A DNA stretch of 64,000 nt from Schaalia sp. HMT-172 (lineage in GTDB: Bacteria > Actinomycetota > Actinomycetes > Actinomycetales > Actinomycetaceae). Both the position numbers and the translations under genes were made by a program. The notes beneath the pieces were generated by a model. The model ran no database searches. It saw nothing but the letters and a program-made list of their open reading frames with translations, and was not told the origin of the DNA. This document shows, one piece after another, positions 8,115-17,292 of the stretch. The first letter of the stretch is position 1, and every line of letters begins with the position of its first letter. The stretch lies in the NCBI RefSeq assembly GCF_030644365.1, contig NZ_CP130058.1, positions 1,054,001 to 1,118,000 on the forward strand, read 5' to 3'.

Positions 8115-10157
8115 TCAGGCCTGCGACCAGGGCGAGGAGTGGGCGGGCTCGACCTTGAAGACGTGGCCGATGCGTGTCACGGGGGACAGGGACACCCAGT
8201 TGGATGAACCCCACACGTAGGAGTGCCCGTCGAGCTCGTCGACGACCGTGATGTTGCCGCCGGGGGTGGCCAGGCCCATCTCCGCCAGGTCCAGCTCGAC
8301 CGAAGCATCCACGCCGTTGTGCGGATCGAGGGAAATCACGCAGATGACGGTGTCGGGGTTGCCGTCCTCGGTGAACTTTCCGGGCACCTGGCGCGAGAAC
8401 GCGATGAGGCGATCCGAGGAGGTGGGGTGGATGCGGATCTGGTGGAGCTGGCGCAGCGCGGGGTGCTTGGCGCGCGCGGCGTTGAGCAGCGTGAAGAGCC
8501 GCGAGATGCCGATGGCGTCGGCGTCCTCCCACCGGCGCGGACGGTACTCGTACTTCTCGTTGTCGTTGGGCTCCTGGAAGGTGCCGCGCGGCTCGTTTTC
8601 GACGAACTCGTAGCCCGAGTAAATGCCCCACGTGGGGGCACCGAGCGCAGCGAGCATCGCGCGGATCGCGAAGATGGCAGTGCCGCCGTCCCACATCTGC
8701 GGGGTGAGGATGTCGTGCGTGGTCGGCCAGAAGGCGGGACGCATGAGGTGCGCCGTCTCCCGAGAAATCTGAAGAAGGTATTCCTCGATCTCCTGCTTGT
8801 ACGTCCTCCACGCGAAGTAGGTGTAGGACTGGTCGAAGCCGATCGCGCCGAGGGTGCGCATCATGGCGGGGCGCGTGAAAGCCTCGGCCAGGAAGAGCGT
8901 GCCCGGGTACTGAGCCTTGATGTCGGCGAGCAGGCGCTCCCAGAACGGGATGGGCTTGGTGTGGGGGTTGTCGACGCGGAAGATCGTCACGCCGTGGTGG
9001 ATCCACAGTTCGATGACGTCGCGGACGGCCTGGTAGATGCCCTCGGGATCATTGTCGAAGTTCAGGGGGTAGATGTCCTGATACTTCTTCGGGGGGTTTT
9101 CCGCGTAGGCGATGGTGCCGTCTGCGCGGGTCGTGAACCACTCGGGGTGGTCCTTGACCCACGGGTGGTCGGGGGAGCACTGGAGGGCCAGGTCGAGGGC
9201 GACCTCCATGCCCAGGCCTCGGGCGCGCTCGACAAAGCGGTCGAAATCGTTGAAGTCGCCCAGGTCCGGGTGGATGGCGTCGTGGCCGCCTTCGGGCGAG
9301 CCGATGCCGTAGGGGGATCCGGGGTCGCCGGGTGCCGCGGAGAGCGAGTTGTTCTTGCCCTTACGGAAGGTCGTGCCGATCGGGTGAATGGGGGTCAGGT
9401 AGACGACGTCGAAGCCCATGCCCGCGATGCGCGGCAGGTCGTCGGCGGCGCGCTCGAGGGTGCCCGAGACCCAGGTGCCGTCGGGCTTCTGGTAGGCACC
9501 TGCCGAACGCGGGAAGATTTCGTACCACGCGCCGGCCAGCGCCTTGGTGCGGGCCACGTCGAGTGGGTAGACGCGCGAGGAGTCGAGGAGGTCGCGCAGC
9601 GGGTGATCGCGGAAGACCAGGCGGATGCGCGAGGAGATGCCAGCGGAGAGACGCTGCTGGGGGGAGTGACTGGTGTCGCGCAGGCGGCGCGCAGCGTCGA
9701 AGAGCGCCTCGATGTCCGAGGCCGGGGGCTCTTCCTGGGTCGGGTTGTGCAAGGCGATGCCGGCGGCCGCGCGTTCCATGAGGCGGGCGCCCTCCTCGAG
9801 CATGAGCTCGACGTCGATGCCGGCTCCGACTTTGACGGCGGCGTCGTGGCGCCAGGTGGCGTAGGGGTCGGACCAGGAATCGATGCGGAAGGACCAGGCG
9901 CCGGGGGTGTCGGCGGCGACCCAGGCCTCGTAGCGGTCCAGGCCGGGGGCGATGTCCACCATGCGGGTACGGGAGTATTCACCTCCGTCCGGGCGCAGCA
10001 GGACGGCCTCGGCGGCGAATGCGTCGTGTCCTTCGCGGAACACGGTCGCACGAATGGGGAAAGGCTCGCCTTCGGTCGCCTTGGCGGGAAGTGTTCCGTC
10101 TTCGATGACGGGGAACACTTCGATGATCGGGATACGGGGCAACAGTTTCTCGCTCAC
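8115..10157 (-). CDS. glgE: Alpha-1,4-glucan:maltose-1-phosphate maltosyltransferase
   Basis: GH13_3 enzyme that transfers maltose from alpha-maltose-1-phosphate onto alpha-1,4-glucan. I place the start at GTG 10157, giving ~680 residues beginning VSEKLLPRIPIIEVFPVIEDG, typical of GlgE; the open frame extends further upstream without conserved sequence. Motifs: IYQAVRDVIELWIHHGVTIF then RVDNPHTKP (nucleophile Asp), TLFLAEAFTRP (acid Glu), and NDNEKYEYRPRRW. The N-terminal beta domain and helical insert (residues ~1-190) are present. No treS or maltokinase gene is nearby, so the maltose-1-phosphate source is outside the window. Confidence 0.95.
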   Translation of the reverse strand: MSEKLLPRIPIIEVFPVIEDGTLPAKATEGEPFPIRATVFREGHDAFAAEAVLLRPDGGEYSRTRMVDIAPGLDRYEAWVAADTPGAWSFRIDSWSDPYATWRHDAAVKVGAGIDVELMLEEGARLMERAAAGIALHNPTQEEPPASDIEALFDAARRLRDTSHSPQQRLSAGISSRIRLVFRDHPLRDLLDSSRVYPLDVARTKALAGAWYEIFPRSAGAYQKPDGTWVSGTLERAADDLPRIAGMGFDVVYLTPIHPIGTTFRKGKNNSLSAAPGDPGSPYGIGSPEGGHDAIHPDLGDFNDFDRFVERARGLGMEVALDLALQCSPDHPWVKDHPEWFTTRADGTIAYAENPPKKYQDIYPLNFDNDPEGIYQAVRDVIELWIHHGVTIFRVDNPHTKPIPFWERLLADIKAQYPGTLFLAEAFTRPAMMRTLGAIGFDQSYTYFAWRTYKQEIEEYLLQISRETAHLMRPAFWPTTHDILTPQMWDGGTAIFAIRAMLAALGAPTWGIYSGYEFVENEPRGTFQEPNDNEKYEYRPRRWEDADAIGISRLFTLLNAARAKHPALRQLHQIRIHPTSSDRLIAFSRQVPGKFTEDGNPDTVICVISLDPHNGVDASVELDLAEMGLATPGGNITVVDELDGHSYVWGSSNWVSLSPVTRIGHVFKVEPAHSSPWSQA

Positions 10158-10286
10158 ATATCCAACCCTAACGTATGGGCCGACCAGCTGATAGGCGAAG
10201 ATCACACCACGGAATGTGACCGATCTCCCATGGTGTGGTGGTGGGGCGTGTGGAGGAACGACAGAGCCCCTGGCTGGTGAGAAAGG

Positions 10287-10323
10287 GCGGGGCAGCACCC
10301 GAGTGATTCGGATGCCGCCCCGC
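10287..10323 (-). terminator. Terminator downstream of the small membrane protein gene
   Basis: Read on the minus strand, GCGGGGC and its complement form the base of a long stem containing wobble pairs, followed by CTTTCTC. It separates the small membrane protein gene from glgE. Confidence 0.55.
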
Positions 10324-10344
10324 TGGAAGACGTGAGATGAGACG

Positions 10345-10599
10345 TCAGTGACCGCTATTGAGTCCTGCGAAGATCGCCGCTCCAAAAAGAACGTAGAGGA
10401 TGACCGTCACCACGAGAGCGATGATCTGCCAGGCGAAGACGGCGCGCGCGAAGTTACGCTTCGACGGCGCGGCGCCGGAGCCGAAGGCGAGCACCAGCAG
10501 GTAGATGAAGCCGATCACCGGGATGCCGCACACGAGGAGGGTGAGCATCCACGAGCCGACGGACTCGTCGGGACGTTCGGGGAATTGATTGTAGGCCAT
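10345..10599 (-). CDS. Small two-helix membrane protein
   Basis: 84 residues beginning MAYNQFPERPDESVG, with GGAGACAACT before the ATG at 10599. Two hydrophobic helices are evident (SWMLTLLVCGIPVIGFIYLL, then a second within VFAWQIIALVVTVILYVLFG), separated by a basic loop (APSKRNFAR). The frame is open further upstream but that extension overlaps the intergenic region and lacks a ribosome site. Small proteins of this shape are common in Actinobacteria; no function can be assigned. It lies directly downstream of trpS on the same strand. Confidence 0.75.
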   Translation of the reverse strand: MAYNQFPERPDESVGSWMLTLLVCGIPVIGFIYLLVLAFGSGAAPSKRNFARAVFAWQIIALVVTVILYVLFGAAIFAGLNSGH

Positions 10600-10630
10600 A
10601 GTTGTCTCCAATGACTCAGTGGGTGATGGG

Positions 10631-11731
10631 TTAGTAGACCATCTGCATGGCGGTGCGAACCTCGGACAGGGTCCGATCGGCCTGTTCGCCCGCGCGTTCG
10701 TTACCGGCATGCAGGATGGACAGCAGGTAATCCTCGTTCGCGATGAGCTCGGCGCGGCGAGACCGCAGGGGAGCGAGCATCTCGTTGAGGGACTCGGTGA
10801 CGAGGGCCTTGAGGGTGCCCGCGCCCGCGTCGCCGATGCGGTCGGCGATCGCCTCGGGGGCCTCGCCCGTCGCCAGGGAAGCCAGCATGAGGAGGTTCGA
10901 GACCTCGGGACGCCCCTCCGGATCGAAGGTAATGCGGCGCTGCGCGTCCGTCTTCGCCTTCTTAAGGATCTTCGCGGTCTCGTCGGCGCTCATGCGCAGC
11001 TCGATCGTGTTGCCGCGCGACTTCGACATCTTCTGCCCGTCGGTGCCCAGCAGCAGGGGGACCTCGGACAGGAGGGCCTCGGGGCGGGGGAACACGGGGC
11101 GCTCAGGGGTGGCGCGGCCGTAGCGCTTATCGAAACGCTGGGCGATCAGGCGAGCCTGCTCCAGGTGGGGGAGCTGATCCTGGCCAACGGGCACGATGTT
11201 GGCCTTGCAGAAAAGGATGTCGGCGGCCTGGTGGACCGGGTAGGTGAGCATCAGGCCCGTCATCGCGCGGCCCTCCGTGGCCTCCAGCTCGGCCTTCACA
11301 GTCGGGTTGCGGTGCAGCTCGGATTCGGTGACGAGCGAGAGGAAGGGCAGCATCAGCTGGTTGAGGGCCGGCACCGCCGAGTGGTTGAAAATCGTGGAGC
11401 GCTCCGGATCGATGCCCGCGGCCAGGTAGTCGGCGACGAGGCCGAGGACGCGCTCACGGATCGGCCCCACGCCGTCGCGGTCGGTGATCACCTGGTAGTC
11501 GGCGACCAGGACCCAGGTCTCCACCCCGCGGTTCTGCAGGAGCACGCGGTTGCGCAGCGTGCCGAAGTAGTGGCCCAGGTGGAGGTGGCCCGTGGGGCGG
11601 TCACCCGTGAGGATGCGGAAACGCGAGGGGTCCTGGTCGATCGCCAGGTCGATCTCGGCGCTGCGGGCCTTCGAGCGGGCCAGCGAGGCATCGGAGGTTG
11701 CTGTTTCCAGGGCATCTTCACTGCGAGTCAT
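10631..11731 (-). CDS. trpS: Tryptophan--tRNA ligase
   Basis: 366 residues. A class I aminoacyl-tRNA synthetase that charges tRNA-Trp. The HIGH-type motif is seen in TGDRPTGHLHLGHYFG and the KMSKS loop in LGTDGQKMSKSRGN. Length and architecture match bacterial TrpRS with a ~30-residue N-terminal extension. It lies between glgX and a small membrane protein on the same strand, with 48 bp to glgX, so it may be partly co-transcribed with glgX, though the functions are unrelated. Confidence 0.97.
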   Translation of the reverse strand: MTRSEDALETATSDASLARSKARSAEIDLAIDQDPSRFRILTGDRPTGHLHLGHYFGTLRNRVLLQNRGVETWVLVADYQVITDRDGVGPIRERVLGLVADYLAAGIDPERSTIFNHSAVPALNQLMLPFLSLVTESELHRNPTVKAELEATEGRAMTGLMLTYPVHQAADILFCKANIVPVGQDQLPHLEQARLIAQRFDKRYGRATPERPVFPRPEALLSEVPLLLGTDGQKMSKSRGNTIELRMSADETAKILKKAKTDAQRRITFDPEGRPEVSNLLMLASLATGEAPEAIADRIGDAGAGTLKALVTESLNEMLAPLRSRRAELIANEDYLLSILHAGNERAGEQADRTLSEVRTAMQMVY

Positions 11732-11779
11732 GCATTGATCCTAACGGGTGTGTGGGAGGAAAGAAAAACGCGAGGTGCG

Positions 11780-14068
11780 TTAGTTTTCGGGCTGGAAGGC
11801 GATGTCGGAGAGGAGAATCGTCACGGACAGCGCCTCGATCGTGAGTGTGGAACGCGGGGTGACGTGCTCGACCTCAAGGGAGATATCGGAGGGATCAAGC
11901 GAGGAGCCGACCCCTCCGTCTCCGGGGGTCTCCCACACGGTGGAGTAGGCGATGAGCCAGTCCAGATCGTGGCCTTCCGGCAGGGTGACCTGCGCGTCGT
12001 CGAGGTTCGCGTTGATGATGATGAGGGCGTCGTGGTCGCCCCACTTGACGCCGGAACGCAGCATCTGGAAGGTGCGGTGACGCGAGTCCGTCCACCCGTA
12101 GTCCGGCATCGGCGTGCCCTGGGCGGTGTACCACGACAGGTCGGGGAGCGTATCGCCGCCGTAGGGCTGACCGGTTGCGAAGCTGTCGGGGCGCAGCACG
12201 GGGTGCGCCTTGCGCAGGGCGATCAGCCAGGAGACGGCGTCGATCTGCGCCTGCTGAGCCTCGGCGAGGTCCCAGTCGACCCATGAGATCGGGCCGTCTT
12301 GGCAGTAGGCGTTGTTGTTGCCGTTCTGGGTGCGCCCGAACTCGTCACCGCCCGTGAGCATCGGCGTGCCCGAGGAGACGAACATGGTGGCCAGGATGTT
12401 GCGCTGCGAGCGTGCCCGCAGGCGCGCGATCGGCATGTTAGCGAGGATCGCGTAGGGGGTGGCTGCGTCCGGGTGGGTGGCGCCCGAGGCCAGCGTGCCC
12501 TCGAGGCCGTGGTTCCACGAACGGTTGTCGTCCGAGCCGTCGCGGTTGTTCTCGAGATTGTCCTTGTTGTGCTTGCGGTCGTAGGCGGTCAGGTCCGCCA
12601 GGGTGAAGCCGTCGTGCGCGGTCACGAAGTTGATGGAGGCGCGCGGGCCCCTCAGGCGTCCAAGGCCGTGCTCGAACACGTCCTGGGAGCCGGACAGGCG
12701 GGTCGCCAGGTCGTTGGGGCCGGAGACGACGTGGCCCGAGGCCTGGGCGCGCACGTCCGCGAGCCAGAAGTTACGCAGGGCACCGCGGTAGTGATCGTTC
12801 CATTCGGAGAAAGGCACCGGGAAGTTGCCGGTCTGCCAGCCGCCCGGGCCCACGTCCCAGGGCTCGGCGATGAGCTTGGTGTTGGCCAGGATGTCGTCGG
12901 TGGCCATCGCGATGAGGAGCGGGTGCATCGGGCTGAAGCCGGTGGAGAAACGCCCGAGCGTGGCCGCCAGGTCGAAGCGGAATCCGTCCACGCCCATGTC
13001 GCGCGCCCAGTAGCGCAGCGAGTCCATCACCATCTGGATGGTCTTGGGGTGGTCCATGTTCATCGTGTTACCGGTGCCGGTCATGTCGATGGTTTGGACG
13101 GGGCGCGAGGAGGTGTGGCGGTAGTACATGTCGGAGTCCAGGCCTCGCCACGACAGGGAGGGGCCGGCGTCGCCGCCCTCGCACGTGTGGTTGTAGACGA
13201 CGTCGAGGATGACCTCGATGCCGGCCTTGTGCAGGAGGGAGACCATGCCGCGGAACTCGTCGACGACGGCCTGGGCGCCGCCTGCGCGCGACTCGGCGGT
13301 CGCGTAGGAGGGTTCGGGGGCGAAGAAGGACAGCGTCGAGTAGCCCCAGTAGTTCGTCAGGCCGCGCTCGGTGAGGAAAGGTTCGTCGCACTTGGCGTGG
13401 ATGGGCAGCAGCTCCACGGCGCTTACCCCCAGGTCCTTGAGGTAGGAGACCGAGGCCGGGTGCGCCAGGCCCGCGTAGGTGCCGCGCAGAGGCTCGGGAA
13501 CGCCGGGCATGTTCTTGGTGAAGCCCTTGACGTGGATCTCGTAAATCACGGTCGTTTCCCACGGCGTCTGGGGCTTGGGGATGATCGGGAACGAGGGCTC
13601 GACCACGACCGAGCGCGGCATGTAGGGAGCGGAATCGATGGGGGAGCGATGCATCGGGTATTCCGACGGGTACAGATCCTCGTCCACGCAGTGCGCGTAG
13701 ACGCCGGGCTTCATGTCGACGACGCCGTCGAGGCCTCGACCGTAGGGGTCGAGCAGGAGCTTGTGGGAGTTAAAGAACTTGCCGCCGTCGGGATCCCACG
13801 TGCCGTGTGCGCGGAAACCGTATCGCGTGCCCGCGCCGTAGCCCGGGATGTGGCCGTGCCACACGCCCGTCTTGGGGCCCATGAGGGCATAGCGCGTCTC
13901 AGCCCCGGCCTCGTCGAAGATGCACATGTCCACGCCGGAGGCGCCGCGGGCAATCACCGCCACGTCGAGGCCGTCGCCCGCAGGGTGGACACCCAGACGG
14001 GTGGGCAGCGGGTTGGGTTCGGTGACGCGCCTTGCGGGAGTGTGGGACGAGCCGGATCGCTCGGACAT
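11780..14068 (-). CDS. glgX: Glycogen debranching enzyme
   Basis: 762 residues; GH13_11 isoamylase-type enzyme cleaving alpha-1,6 branch points. An N-terminal CBM48 domain ([20 protein letters not shown] onward) precedes the barrel with [24 protein letters not shown] (nucleophile Asp), [15 protein letters not shown] (acid/base Glu) and [14 protein letters not shown], followed by [19 protein letters not shown]. The C-terminal beta domain ends near [16 protein letters not shown]. With glgB and glgE it forms a loose alpha-glucan cluster on one strand. It is divergent from etfB; a short inverted repeat lies in between. Confidence 0.96.
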   Translation of the reverse strand: MSERSGSSHTPARRVTEPNPLPTRLGVHPAGDGLDVAVIARGASGVDMCIFDEAGAETRYALMGPKTGVWHGHIPGYGAGTRYGFRAHGTWDPDGGKFFNSHKLLLDPYGRGLDGVVDMKPGVYAHCVDEDLYPSEYPMHRSPIDSAPYMPRSVVVEPSFPIIPKPQTPWETTVIYEIHVKGFTKNMPGVPEPLRGTYAGLAHPASVSYLKDLGVSAVELLPIHAKCDEPFLTERGLTNYWGYSTLSFFAPEPSYATAESRAGGAQAVVDEFRGMVSLLHKAGIEVILDVVYNHTCEGGDAGPSLSWRGLDSDMYYRHTSSRPVQTIDMTGTGNTMNMDHPKTIQMVMDSLRYWARDMGVDGFRFDLAATLGRFSTGFSPMHPLLIAMATDDILANTKLIAEPWDVGPGGWQTGNFPVPFSEWNDHYRGALRNFWLADVRAQASGHVVSGPNDLATRLSGSQDVFEHGLGRLRGPRASINFVTAHDGFTLADLTAYDRKHNKDNLENNRDGSDDNRSWNHGLEGTLASGATHPDAATPYAILANMPIARLRARSQRNILATMFVSSGTPMLTGGDEFGRTQNGNNNAYCQDGPISWVDWDLAEAQQAQIDAVSWLIALRKAHPVLRPDSFATGQPYGGDTLPDLSWYTAQGTPMPDYGWTDSRHRTFQMLRSGVKWGDHDALIIINANLDDAQVTLPEGHDLDWLIAYSTVWETPGDGGVGSSLDPSDISLEVEHVTPRSTLTIEALSVTILLSDIAFQPEN

Positions 14069-14091
14069 ATTAGGGGTGCCTCTTCTTGCTG

Positions 14092-14110
14092 AATGACGGA
14101 TAGAGTCATT
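14092..14110. promoter_or_regulatory. Inverted repeat AATGAC-N7-GTCATT between glgX and etfB
   Basis: Perfect 6-bp arms lie 24 bp upstream of the glgX start in the divergent gap. Candidate operator for glgX; the regulator is unknown. Confidence 0.3.
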
Positions 14111-14305
14111 GCCTCGCGGATAAAGCTAACTCCCATCATACGGGACCATGAACAGGCTGGTCGGATTGGTGGGATGAAAGACCTATGAGGAGACGCACGT
14201 GGGCGGCAGTTGATTCGTGCTCGAGTGTGGGTTGCACCTGTGGTGTGCGACGGTGAGGTGACACTCATATGGGCGAGCCGCGAGGAATGTGGCACGCTAG
14301 AAGCC

Positions 14306-15109
14306 ATGAGAATTGTCGTGTGTGTGAAGCATGTCCCGGACATGCAGTCCGAACGCCGTTTTGAGGGCGGCCGCCTGGTGCGCGGTGAGGACGATGTGCT
14401 CAACGAGCTGGACGAAAACGCCATCGAGGCAGCCGTCCAGCTCAAGGAATCCGAAGAGGATGCGGGTCGCGAGGCCGAGGTTGTCGCCCTCACGATGGGC
14501 CCCGAGGACGCCGAGGACGCGCTCATGCGTGCCCTGCAGATGGGCGCGGACCGCGCCTACATCGTCTCCGACGAGTTCCTTGAGGGCTCCGACGTCATCA
14601 CGACCGCCTCCGTGCTCTCCGTCGCGATCGCGAAGATCGCCGAGGAGTGCGGCCCCGTTGATCTCGTGATCACCGGCATGGCCTCGCTGGACGCGATGAC
14701 CTCCATGCTGCCCTCTGCCCTGGCCGCCAAGGCCCACATGCCGCTGCTGGGCCTGGCTCGGTCCCTGAGCGTCGAGAACGGCACCGTGACCATTGAGCGC
14801 GCCGTCGACGGCTACACTGAGACCGTGCGTGCCGCGCTGCCCGCCGTCGTCTCCGTGACCGACCAGATCAACGAGCCGCGTTACCCGGCCTTCGCCGCCA
14901 TGAAGGCCGCTCGCAAGAAGCCGCTGGACCAGTGGGGCATCGACGACCTCGTCGAGGTTCCCGGTGGTGAGGCTCTCGTCATGCGCCGTGCGCTGACCGC
15001 CGTTACCCACGGCGAGGAGAACGTGCGCGACGGTTCCGGCACGATCATTCAGGACGCCGGCGAGGGCGGGCGTGCGCTGGCCGACTACATCCTTTCGGTG
15101 GTGAAGTGA
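14306..15109 (+). CDS. etfB: Electron transfer flavoprotein, beta subunit
   Basis: 267 residues beginning MRIVVCVKHVPDMQ. It forms the AMP-binding half of the ETF heterodimer that passes electrons from flavin dehydrogenases to the quinone pool or other acceptors. Typical segments include LNELDENAIEAAVQLKE, VVALTMGP, and AVDGYTETVRAALPAVVSVT. The start at 14306 is chosen because the conserved N-terminus begins there; there is no clear Shine-Dalgarno sequence, so it may be leaderless. It is followed by etfA after one base. Confidence 0.95.
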   Translation: MRIVVCVKHVPDMQSERRFEGGRLVRGEDDVLNELDENAIEAAVQLKESEEDAGREAEVVALTMGPEDAEDALMRALQMGADRAYIVSDEFLEGSDVITTASVLSVAIAKIAEECGPVDLVITGMASLDAMTSMLPSALAAKAHMPLLGLARSLSVENGTVTIERAVDGYTETVRAALPAVVSVTDQINEPRYPAFAAMKAARKKPLDQWGIDDLVEVPGGEALVMRRALTAVTHGEENVRDGSGTIIQDAGEGGRALADYILSVVK

Positions 15110-15110
15110 C

Positions 15111-16088
15111 ATGACACAGCAGATGAGTTCCCCGATCCTCGTTCTGGCCGACCAGGCAGGCGAGCACCTGACGCCCCTGGCCCGTCAGGCGGTCACGCTG
15201 GCCGCGTCCCTGACCTCCGCCGACGTCGTCGCCCTGTCCCTGGCCGCCACCCCCGACGTGGCTGCGCTGTCCGAGCTGGGCGCGACCCAGCTGCTGCACG
15301 CCGACCTGGGTGACGCGGCGCGTTCCTCGGTGGTTGCCTCCGACGTGCTTGTCTCCGCGCTGGCGACCGACAGCTTCGGCCTGGTGCTCCTGTGCTCGGA
15401 CTACCGCGGTCGCGAAATCGCCGGCCGCGTCGGCGCCCTCACCGAGGCCGGTGTGGTCTCCGGCGCGTCCTCCGTCGGCTTCGACGGCGGCGTGCTCCAG
15501 GTCGGCAAGACCGCCCTGGGTGGCTCCTGGTCGATGCGCATCGTGCTCGAGGGCCAGACTCCGATCGTCGGCATCGCTTCCGGAATCATCGACGAGGCCC
15601 CGGTGGCCTCTCCCGCCGCCCTGACCCCGCAGGCCCTGGCCGTCGAGCTGAGCCCCGAGGCCAGCGCGGTCGAGGTGGTTTCCAGCGTGGCCGACGAAGA
15701 GGAGGGCGTGTCCCTGACCGACGCCTCGACCGTCGTGTGCGGTGGCCGCGGCGTGGACGGCGATTTTGGGCTGGTTCAGTCCCTCGCGGACGTCCTCGGC
15801 GGAGCCGTGGGTGCGACCCGCGTAGCCTGCGACGAGGGCTGGGCGCCCCGTAGCGAACAGATCGGCCAGACCGGCCTGACCGTCACCCCCAACCTCTACA
15901 TCGGTCTGGGCGTGTCCGGCGCCATTCACCACACGGTGGGCATGCAGTCCGCCGCCCACATCGTTGCCGTGTGCGACGACCCGGATGCCCCGATCTTCGA
16001 GATCGCGGACTTTGGCGTGGTCGGTGACGTGAACGAGGTCGTCCCTGCCGCCCTGGCGATCATCGAGGAGGCGCGCTCCCAGGCGTGA
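15111..16088 (+). CDS. etfA: Electron transfer flavoprotein, alpha subunit
   Basis: 325 residues. FAD-binding partner of EtfB. The C-terminal FAD domain carries VVCGGRGVDGDFGLVQSLAD, VGATRVACDEGW, PRSEQIGQTGLTVTPNLYIG and GVSGAIHHTVGMQSA, all hallmark sequence of this subunit. The start lies one base after the etfB stop. The stop overlaps the GTG of the following cysteine desulfurase gene, so etfBA and the sulfur-transfer genes form one transcript. Confidence 0.96.
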   Translation: MTQQMSSPILVLADQAGEHLTPLARQAVTLAASLTSADVVALSLAATPDVAALSELGATQLLHADLGDAARSSVVASDVLVSALATDSFGLVLLCSDYRGREIAGRVGALTEAGVVSGASSVGFDGGVLQVGKTALGGSWSMRIVLEGQTPIVGIASGIIDEAPVASPAALTPQALAVELSPEASAVEVVSSVADEEEGVSLTDASTVVCGGRGVDGDFGLVQSLADVLGGAVGATRVACDEGWAPRSEQIGQTGLTVTPNLYIGLGVSGAIHHTVGMQSAAHIVAVCDDPDAPIFEIADFGVVGDVNEVVPAALAIIEEARSQA

Positions 16089-17290
16089 GTGTCTACCTCG
16101 ACCACGCGGCCACGACGCCGCTGCGCGAGTGCGCGCTTGACGCGTGGACTCGCGCCCAGCGTGACCTGGCCGCCACCCCCGGCAACCCCGCCGCCCTCCA
16201 CTTCGGAGGGCGGCGGGCCCGTCGCATGCTCGACGACGCGCGCGAACAGGTCGCTGAGGCCTTGGGGGCCGACATTCACGAGGTCATCTTCACCTCCGGG
16301 GCCACCGAATCCGACGCGCTGGGGGTGATGGCTGCGGCCCGAGGCATGCGCGGCCGCGAGGAGTTCCGCGCCCTCATCGTCGTCTCGGGCGTCGAGCACG
16401 ACGCGGTCGCCCATCAGCGCGAGGTTGCCTCACGCGAGGGCTTCTCCTGGGAGGTCCTGCCCGTCGATGCGGGCGGTGTGTCCATCCTGCCCGTGGTTGG
16501 TGGCCACGACGCACCGCCGTCGTGGGACGGTCGCCTCGCAGTCGGCTCCATGGCCCTTGTGCCCTCCGAGATTGGCACCATCCAGCCGGTCGCAGACTTC
16601 GTTGAGCTCGTACACGCCAGCGGAGGCCTCGCCCATTCCGATGCCGCCCAAGCCATCCCCACGCTGGATGTGTCCTTCGCCGGCCTCGGCCTCGACCTCA
16701 TGAGCGTTGGCGGACACAAGATCGGTGCTCCAGCCGGCACCGGCGTTCTCCTCGCCCGGCGCGGCATCCCCATGACGACCGACCGACCCGGCGGCGGCCA
16801 CGAGCGATCGATCCGATCGGGCACGCCCGACGTCGCGGGCGCGTGCGCCCTCGCCGCCGCGCTCACCGAGGTCGTCTCCGAGCGCGCCGCTTTCGCCGCC
16901 CACGCGGCCGACCTGCGTGCTCACCTGTTGGCCCACCTGCCCGACGGTGTGGTGCCCACGGCGGGGGAGTCGGCCTCGTGCCCGGCTATTATCCACCTGT
17001 CCCTGCCCACCGCCCGCCCTGAGGCCGTCCTCATGGCATTCGACATGGCCGGCATCGCGGTGTCCGCCGGGTCCGCGTGCCACGCGGGTGTCACCCGCCC
17101 CTCCGATATCGTCATGGCGATGGGGCGCACCGAAGAGCAGGCGCTCGGAGTCCTGCGTGTCTCCCTCGGACGCGAGACGACCCGCGACGATATCGACGCC
17201 TTCCTGTCCGCCCTGCCCACCGCGATGCGTGCGGGCGCAGCCCTGGACGGCGTCGCCCACGTGCGCAACGAACGAAACGAGGAGCGCTGA
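16085..17290 (+). CDS. Cysteine desulfurase (NifS/IscS family)
   Basis: 401 residues. PLP enzyme removing sulfur from cysteine as a protein persulfide. It begins VYLDHAATTPLRE; the PLP-binding Lys lies in SVGGHKIGAPAGTG and the catalytic Cys in SAGSACHAGVTRPS. FTSGATESDALGV is the cofactor phosphate-binding region. The gene sits between etfA and mnmA, an arrangement in which the desulfurase can supply sulfur for tRNA thiolation, though a role in Fe-S assembly is also possible. Whether it is iscS or a dedicated paralogue cannot be told from one locus. GTG start overlaps the etfA stop. Confidence 0.95.
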   Translation: MSVYLDHAATTPLRECALDAWTRAQRDLAATPGNPAALHFGGRRARRMLDDAREQVAEALGADIHEVIFTSGATESDALGVMAAARGMRGREEFRALIVVSGVEHDAVAHQREVASREGFSWEVLPVDAGGVSILPVVGGHDAPPSWDGRLAVGSMALVPSEIGTIQPVADFVELVHASGGLAHSDAAQAIPTLDVSFAGLGLDLMSVGGHKIGAPAGTGVLLARRGIPMTTDRPGGGHERSIRSGTPDVAGACALAAALTEVVSERAAFAAHAADLRAHLLAHLPDGVVPTAGESASCPAIIHLSLPTARPEAVLMAFDMAGIAVSAGSACHAGVTRPSDIVMAMGRTEEQALGVLRVSLGRETTRDDIDAFLSALPTAMRAGAALDGVAHVRNERNEER

Positions 17291-17292
17291 GC

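Noticed and set aside
8223-10280. 685-codon open frame antisense to glgE
   Set aside because: Composition typical of antisense shadow; no ribosome site or recognisable motif.
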